Assembly: GCA_910587875.1 (NCBI GenBank)
Contig: CAJUOD010000109.1
Coordinates: forward strand, 1-9,234
Direction: 5' to 3'
From: an uncultured Oscillibacter sp.
Lineage (GTDB): Bacteria > Bacillota > Clostridia > Oscillospirales > Oscillospiraceae
DNA length: 9,234 nt
The notes beneath the pieces are model-generated. The model searched no databases, was not told the DNA's origin, and saw only the letters and a program-made list of their open reading frames with translations. Below, one piece after another: positions 6,029 to 9,234 of the stretch. Within the stretch, counting starts at the first letter, position 1. Each line of letters begins with the position of its first letter. A program made the translations under genes and the position numbers.

Positions 6029-6253
6029 ATGTATGAAGAGTTTGACGCAGTCCTCTTGAAAGATGGCCGGTTTGCGTCTATTGTTGATAAGGATGGGCCT
6101 GGTTTCTACACTGGAACAGTAGGAGACAGCCCCAAGGATTGGGCAGTCGTTTATCTTACGGATGCGGATATTGACCGAAAGCTGACCCGTGAGGAGCGGG
6201 AAGCGTGGGGAGAAAGGTCTTTGAAGAAACTAAAGGAGCAAGGCTATGACTGA
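6029..6253 (+). CDS. DUF4926-like small protein, candidate immunity partner
   Basis: This 74-residue protein starts one base after the minor head stop; GGAGGAG at 6012-6018 lies inside the previous gene. The first two thirds form a small beta-rich barrel-like pattern, MYEEFDAVLLKDGRFASIVD then GPGFYTGTVGDSPKDWAVVY and LTDADID. This resembles DUF4926 proteins, which typically read as 'k-D-V-V-L-kDGr-GtVve ... y-VE ... vt-dqi'. The last third is a charged helix (REEREAWGERSLKKLKEQG). I associate DUF4926-type genes with a place next to DUF6883-type genes, where they are thought to act as immunity or antitoxin partners. That association is from memory and the resemblance from reading, so neither is proven. 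Base composition matches the preceding DUF6883-like domain rather than the capsid genes. An alternative is a small head accessory protein. Confidence 0.75.
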   Translation: MYEEFDAVLLKDGRFASIVDKDGPGFYTGTVGDSPKDWAVVYLTDADIDRKLTREEREAWGERSLKKLKEQGYD

Positions 6254-6371
6254 ACAAGTGATATCCGCCATTGAGGCCGCCCTGGCCCAGGGGCACCGGG
6301 TACAGCTGAAACAGCTGAAAGACGGCACCGTCAAAGTGCAGACCGTTGCCCTGAAGGAACTGAAAACCTAA
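6246..6371 (+). CDS. 41-residue conserved small phage protein
   Basis: A short frame begins at ATG 6246 and ends at TAA 6369-6371. It has an excellent ribosome site, AAAGGAG at 6232-6238, 7 bases upstream, and overlaps the previous gene by 8 bases. The protein reads MTEQVISAIEAALAQGHRVQ followed by LKQLKDGTVKVQTVALKELK: one helix, then a small beta hairpin. Similar tiny proteins (helix, 'GhRVqLkqlKDG-iKVqtv') recur in gut Firmicutes phages near head genes and other late genes. Their function is unknown to me. GC content returns to the high level of the capsid operon, so this gene probably belongs to the original head operon, and the cassette in front of it was added or swapped. It is short enough to be missed by ordinary gene callers. 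Confidence 0.7.
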   Translation: MTEQVISAIEAALAQGHRVQLKQLKDGTVKVQTVALKELKT

Positions 6372-6382
6372 TACCATACCCA

Positions 6383-6452
6383 CGGCGCAATGGAGCGCCG
6401 GGAAGGACCAATGGAGGTCAGCTGTTGAGAGGAGTCTCGAAAGCTGGCTTCC
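6383..6452 (+). ncRNA. Compact structured RNA: hairpin plus three-way junction
   Basis: This 70-base stretch folds almost completely. Hairpin A is CGGCGC/GCGCCG (6383-6388/6395-6400) with loop AATGGA. Directly after it, GGAAG (6401-6405) pairs with CTTCC (6448-6452) and encloses two arms. Arm B is GACC/GGTC (6406-6409/6416-6419), again with loop AATGGA. Arm C is an 11-position stem (6420-6430/6435-6445, one mismatch and one G-T) with loop GGAG. Only two bases of the junction (6446-6447) are unpaired. A U-rich run (TTTATTTT, 6453-6460) follows, then the ribosome site GAGGTGA at 6463-6469 of the next gene. It could be a leader controlling the protease/scaffold gene, an attenuator, a processing site or a free RNA. 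I know no family that fits. Confidence 0.55.
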
Positions 6453-6475
6453 TTTATTTTGTGAGGTGATGCGGA

Positions 6476-7645
6476 TTGCTTGCGTATTACGGGCATGAAA
6501 TCAGCCCCAACCAGACGGAGACGGCGGAGGGCTATCTGATCTGCCGGAATGTGCCCATTGCCCGGACGGGCCGTCAGCAGTACCTGGCCCGGGAGCTTCA
6601 GCTGGAGGGGGACCCGGAGCGGATTGTTGATGTGGACCGGCGGGAAGAAGACGTTTTCGAGGCGGCGGCGCTGGCCAGCTTCGAGGGCAAGCCCGTTACC
6701 GACGGCCACCCGCCGGAGAACGTGGGCCCGGCGAACTTCGCCGCCTATGCCCGGGGGCACGTGCAGAACGTGCGCCGGGGGGAGGGGTTCATCCTGGCGG
6801 ACCTCTACATCAACGACCCGGTTCTGGCGTCGGAGGTCCGAAACCGGGTCAAGCGGGAGGTCTCCTGCGGCTACCTGTGCACCTATACCCCCGACGGGGC
6901 CGGATACCGGCAGACCCATATCCGAGGCAATCACGTGGCCGTGGTCCCCAGGGGCCGCGCGGGCCGCGAGGTCGCGATAAAAGACGCCGCCGGAACGGCG
7001 GAGAAAGGCAGGCATACAATGTCTGATTTTTGGAAATCGGTCCTGACCGCCTTCGGCATGGCGGCGAAGGACGCCAGCCCGGAGGAGCTGGACGCCATGG
7101 TGGCTACCGCCGCCAGCGCGCTGGACGCCGCACCCGCTGAAAAAGCGCCGGAGGCCGCACCCGCGCCGGAAGAGGAAGCCCCTGAAAAGGAAGTCCCCGC
7201 AGTGGATGCCCTGGCGGAGAAGCTGGACAAAGTCATTGAACGGCTGGACTCCCTCCAGCCGAACAGGGAGGAGCGCCCGCTAAGCGACGAAACCGCCATT
7301 GACGGCGCGATTGCCCGGCTGTCCGGCGGCGAACCGGCGGTCTCCGCCACCGTCCCCGGCGGCGAGGCTCCGGAGGCGGCTTCGGGGGACGGGGCGCTGG
7401 AGCTGCTGAAGCGCCTCCGGCCCGCCGTGGCGGGCATCCGCGACCGGACGGAGCGGGCCCGCGTGGTGGACGCCGTGCTGGACTCCCTCAAAAGCCCCGG
7501 CATTACGGAGCAGATCAACCGGGCGGCGGCGTCCAGCGCCCGGAAGGCGGCAGACGCCGCCGTCAAACCGGATTACCAAACGATCTGTGAGGCACAGCAG
7601 GCGGAGTACTACGCCCGCAACCCCCACAAGAACAAGGAGGCCTAA
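6476..7645 (+). CDS. DUF2213 protein: candidate prohead protease fused to scaffold
   Basis: The 389-residue product has two parts. Residues 1 to about 170 match DUF2213, with SFEGKPVTDGHPPENVGP, YARGHVQNVRRGEG, VKREVSCGYLCTY and IRGNHVAVVPRGRAGREV. His78, Ser130 and His153 in these blocks would make a His-Ser-His triad like that of herpes-type assemblin proteases, so I infer a head maturation protease. The triad is not proven. Residues about 182-389 are rich in Ala, Glu and Pro with a predicted coiled coil (VDALAEKLDKVIERLDSL), typical of internal scaffold. The gene order (portal, minor head, this gene, cement, capsid) fits. The start is TTG at 6476 with GAGGTGA at 6463-6469. An in-frame ATG at 7019 could yield the scaffold alone. 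The length is consistent with a protease-scaffold fusion. Confidence 0.88.
   Translation: MLAYYGHEISPNQTETAEGYLICRNVPIARTGRQQYLARELQLEGDPERIVDVDRREEDVFEAAALASFEGKPVTDGHPPENVGPANFAAYARGHVQNVRRGEGFILADLYINDPVLASEVRNRVKREVSCGYLCTYTPDGAGYRQTHIRGNHVAVVPRGRAGREVAIKDAAGTAEKGRHTMSDFWKSVLTAFGMAAKDASPEELDAMVATAASALDAAPAEKAPEAAPAPEEEAPEKEVPAVDALAEKLDKVIERLDSLQPNREERPLSDETAIDGAIARLSGGEPAVSATVPGGEAPEAASGDGALELLKRLRPAVAGIRDRTERARVVDAVLDSLKSPGITEQINRAAASSARKAADAAVKPDYQTICEAQQAEYYARNPHKNKEA
7019..7645 (+). CDS. Possible nested scaffold protein (internal start)
   Basis: The in-frame ATG at codon 182 of the DUF2213 gene would give a 208-residue protein beginning MSDFWKSVLTAFGMAAKDAS, exactly where the protease domain ends and the acidic scaffold-like part begins. 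AAAGGCAGG at 7004-7012 lies just upstream and could serve as a modest ribosome site. A separate scaffold made from within a protease gene is well known in lambda (C and Nu3). Here it is inferred from the position of the start and the change in composition; the Met may simply be internal. Confidence 0.4.
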   Translation: MSDFWKSVLTAFGMAAKDASPEELDAMVATAASALDAAPAEKAPEAAPAPEEEAPEKEVPAVDALAEKLDKVIERLDSLQPNREERPLSDETAIDGAIARLSGGEPAVSATVPGGEAPEAASGDGALELLKRLRPAVAGIRDRTERARVVDAVLDSLKSPGITEQINRAAASSARKAADAAVKPDYQTICEAQQAEYYARNPHKNKEA

Positions 7646-7648
7646 GAC

Positions 7649-8170
7649 ATGGGAATGAAGCCACAGACCATTGGCGGAACGATGCCCCACGGCTTTGCCG
7701 GAAGCTACGCCCGCCAGCCGGACATGATTGTGAACACACGCAAAGCGGGCGGCGAAACGCAGATTATCTTCGGCGCTCCGCTGAAATACGACGCCACGGG
7801 GGCGGTAGTCCCCATGGGCGCGGGCGATACGGCGGCGGTTTTCGCTGGTATCGCCGCCCGGGAACTCAAGAGCGCCCTGAACTACTTGGACCAGAGTACG
7901 GGCGGATACGCCCCCGGGGAGGCGGTCAGCGTATTCCAGCGGGGATGCATCAATGTGCGCTGCCAAAACGGAACGCCCAGGCTGGGCGGCGCCGTCTATG
8001 TGCGCGTGAGTGCCGACGAGAGCATCCCCACGGCCCAGGCAGGCGGTTTCGAGGCGGTGGAAGCCTCTACGGCGGCGGACAGCGTGAAGCTGGAAAACTG
8101 CCAGTGGGCGGGTCCCGCCGATTCCAACGGCGTGGCGGAGCTTCGCATCCTGACGATGCGGAACGCGTAA
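7649..8170 (+). CDS. Head decoration / structural cement protein (Gp24-like)
   Basis: This 173-residue protein lies directly before the major capsid gene, the usual place for the cement or decoration protein that stabilises the expanded capsid. It is rich in Gly, Ala and Val with many short beta segments. The pattern PHGFAGSYARQPDMIVNTRK, then IIFGAPLKYDATGAVVPMGA and FAGIAARELKSA, is typical of the structural cement/Gp24 and DUF2190-like groups, in which a default coordinate value ('hGAPh...G...vvp..ag...hhGIa.r') recurs. No signal peptide or membrane span is seen. AAGGAGG at 7634-7640 is 8 bases before the ATG, inside the end of the preceding gene. Only 3 bases separate it from the preceding stop and 13 from the next start, so it belongs to the same transcript. 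Its high expected copy number fits the strong ribosome site. Confidence 0.85.
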   Translation: MGMKPQTIGGTMPHGFAGSYARQPDMIVNTRKAGGETQIIFGAPLKYDATGAVVPMGAGDTAAVFAGIAARELKSALNYLDQSTGGYAPGEAVSVFQRGCINVRCQNGTPRLGGAVYVRVSADESIPTAQAGGFEAVEASTAADSVKLENCQWAGPADSNGVAELRILTMRNA

Positions 8171-8183
8171 GGGAGGAAAACCA

Positions 8184-9186
8184 ATGTTTCAAAATGTAGG
8201 AACCTACAACGCCGGGGTTATCGGCGGCAGAGCGGCCCTGCCCGGCGGCGGGCTCCCCGCCGTCCCCACCATGGACGAGGCGGGCGTGGCCTCCGGCGGC
8301 GCGTTTCTGGTCAGCGAGCTGGAGAAGCGGGACCCGCTGGTCCGCAAGCCCCTGACCAGCGTCACCTACCCCCGGGACATCGTGGTCCAGACCGGCGGCG
8401 GATGGGTGGACTATGTGTCCGCCATGAACGTAGCCTATGGGATTACCGGCGGCGCGGGAAGCGGCCCTGTCCACGCGGGAGGGGCCAACGGACTGCCCAT
8501 TGTTCAGGCCAGCATGGACAAGGGCCTTTTTAAGGCGCACATCTTCGCCGCCGCCCTGCGGGTAATGTTTGTGGATATGCAGAAGGCGGGCTTTATCGGC
8601 CGACCCCTGGATCAGATGCTCCAGGAGGGCATGCGGATGGCCTATGACAAGCACATGGACCAGAGTGCCTACGTGGGCCTTAGCGAGTATGGCACGACGG
8701 GCCTGCTCAATCACCCGGAAGCTGCGGAGACCACGGTGAAGGACAACGGCGCGGCTGCTCCCTCCACCAAGTGGAAGGACAAAACGCCCCGGCAGATGCT
8801 GGACGACGTCAACGGGGGCATTTTGAGCGTATGGGAGGCGGAGGAGTACGACCTCGGCGCTCTGCCCAATCACATCCTTCTGCCACACGAGCAGTACGCC
8901 CATATCCTCAACACCCCGGTAACGGAGCTTGCCACGGAGACCATTCTGGACTACATCCTGAAAAACAACGTGGCGGCCAAAAACGGCGGCTCCCTGTACA
9001 TCGGGGCCACCCGGTGGTGCAAGGGCGCGGGTACCGGCGGGGCGGACCGGATGGCGGTCTATGTGAACCACGAGCGGTTTATCAAGATGGACGAGCTTGT
9101 CCCCCTGGCCCGGGTGATGACCGCTCCCAACGCCGCCGAGGTCTGCTACGACACCGCCTACATGGCCAACATCTCCGAGGTGCAGG
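8184..9186 (+). CDS. Major capsid protein (DUF2184, HK97-like), 3' end missing
   Basis: At least 334 genuine residues of a DUF2184-type major capsid protein are present; this family is considered to have the HK97 fold and builds the capsid shell. Recognisable parts are SELEKRDPLVRKPLTSVTYP near the start, GFIGRPLDQMLQEGMRMAYD and YVGLSEYGTTGLLNHPE in the middle, and LPHEQYAHILNTPVTELATE towards the end. The final genuine residues are TAYMANISEVQ. Family members normally continue with a short ending, so I expect only a small number of residues to be missing. The apparent continuation EIGRASCRERV and its stop at 9219-9221 come from sequencing adapter, not from the phage. GGGAGGA at 8171-8177 is 6 bases before the ATG. 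Processing by the DUF2213 protease is possible but no site is evident. Confidence 0.93.
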
Positions 9187-9234
9187 AGATCGGAAGAGCG
9201 TCGTGTAGGGAAAGAGTGTAGATCTCGGTGGTCG
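9187..9234. other. Illumina adapter sequence (contamination)
   Basis: All 48 bases match the reverse complement of the Illumina P5/TruSeq universal adapter, starting AGATCGGAAGAGCGTCGTG and ending in CTCGGTGGTCG. They create the artefact peptide IGRASCRERV at the end of the capsid frame. This is an assembly edge where a read ran through a short insert into the adapter, so the contig truly ends at 9186. Confidence 0.98.

Noticed and set aside
6422..6442. Hammerhead-ribozyme-like core (CTGTTGAG ... CGAAA) within arm C of the structured RNA
   Set aside because: The spacing is suggestive, but the essential A after CTG is T, the stem would have only three pairs, and no stems I and III with a UH cleavage site can be placed in any of the three circular orders. 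A degenerate remnant is possible if relatives have a true hammerhead here.
6401..6460. Ordinary intrinsic terminator
   Set aside because: The U-rich run follows a short 5-bp closing stem of a branched fold, not a strong simple hairpin, and the capsid genes continue downstream with tight spacing. A partial attenuator role is left open.

Overview
The window is the head-gene region of a tailed temperate phage or prophage, read left to right on the + strand. The host is most likely a high-GC Clostridia of the gut (Oscillospirales-like). This is inferred from the GC-rich coding sequence, strong Shine-Dalgarno sites of the AGGAGG/GGAGGTGA type, use of GTG and TTG starts, and the protein families. 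No host gene, integrase or attachment site is present, so integrated and free phage cannot be told apart. The last 48 bases (9187-9234) are not biological: they match the reverse complement of the Illumina P5/TruSeq universal adapter, so the true sequence ends at 9186 inside the major capsid gene.

Layout. 1-682: end of an early/accessory region, with a small phage protein, then a one-span membrane protein read in frame into an XRE-type DNA-binding domain that also has its own start. 683-890: a gene-free gap that looks like structured RNA, with a long imperfect hairpin, a short hairpin and a 60-nt tRNA-like element. The tRNA-like element has acceptor, D and T arms and a CCA end but no anticodon arm. 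891-2544: packaging genes, with a terminase small-subunit candidate and the large subunit. 2546-6371: portal (DUF1073 type) and minor head protein (Phage_min_cap2/SPP1 gp7-like), with three small genes between and after them. 6372-6475: a short gap holding a compact folded RNA (hairpin plus three-way junction, two identical hexaloops). 6476-9186: a DUF2213 candidate prohead protease fused to a scaffold-like tail with a nested start, a head decoration (cement) protein, and the DUF2184 major capsid protein.

How the genes work together. The terminase pair loads DNA through the portal. The DUF2213 protein probably supplies protease and scaffold for procapsid assembly from the major capsid protein, and the cement protein stabilises the expanded shell. 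On top of this ordinary morphogenesis set, two neighbouring head proteins each carry a short, variable-looking C-terminal domain. Each is followed directly by a small gene in immunity-gene position, and both cassettes are visibly poorer in GC than the flanking structural genes. The second pair resembles a DUF6883-type domain with a DUF4926-like partner. My leading hypothesis is that these are two exchangeable toxin/immunity-like cargo cassettes carried on virion proteins. The two unusual RNA elements are the other parts of the window that ordinary annotation would miss.
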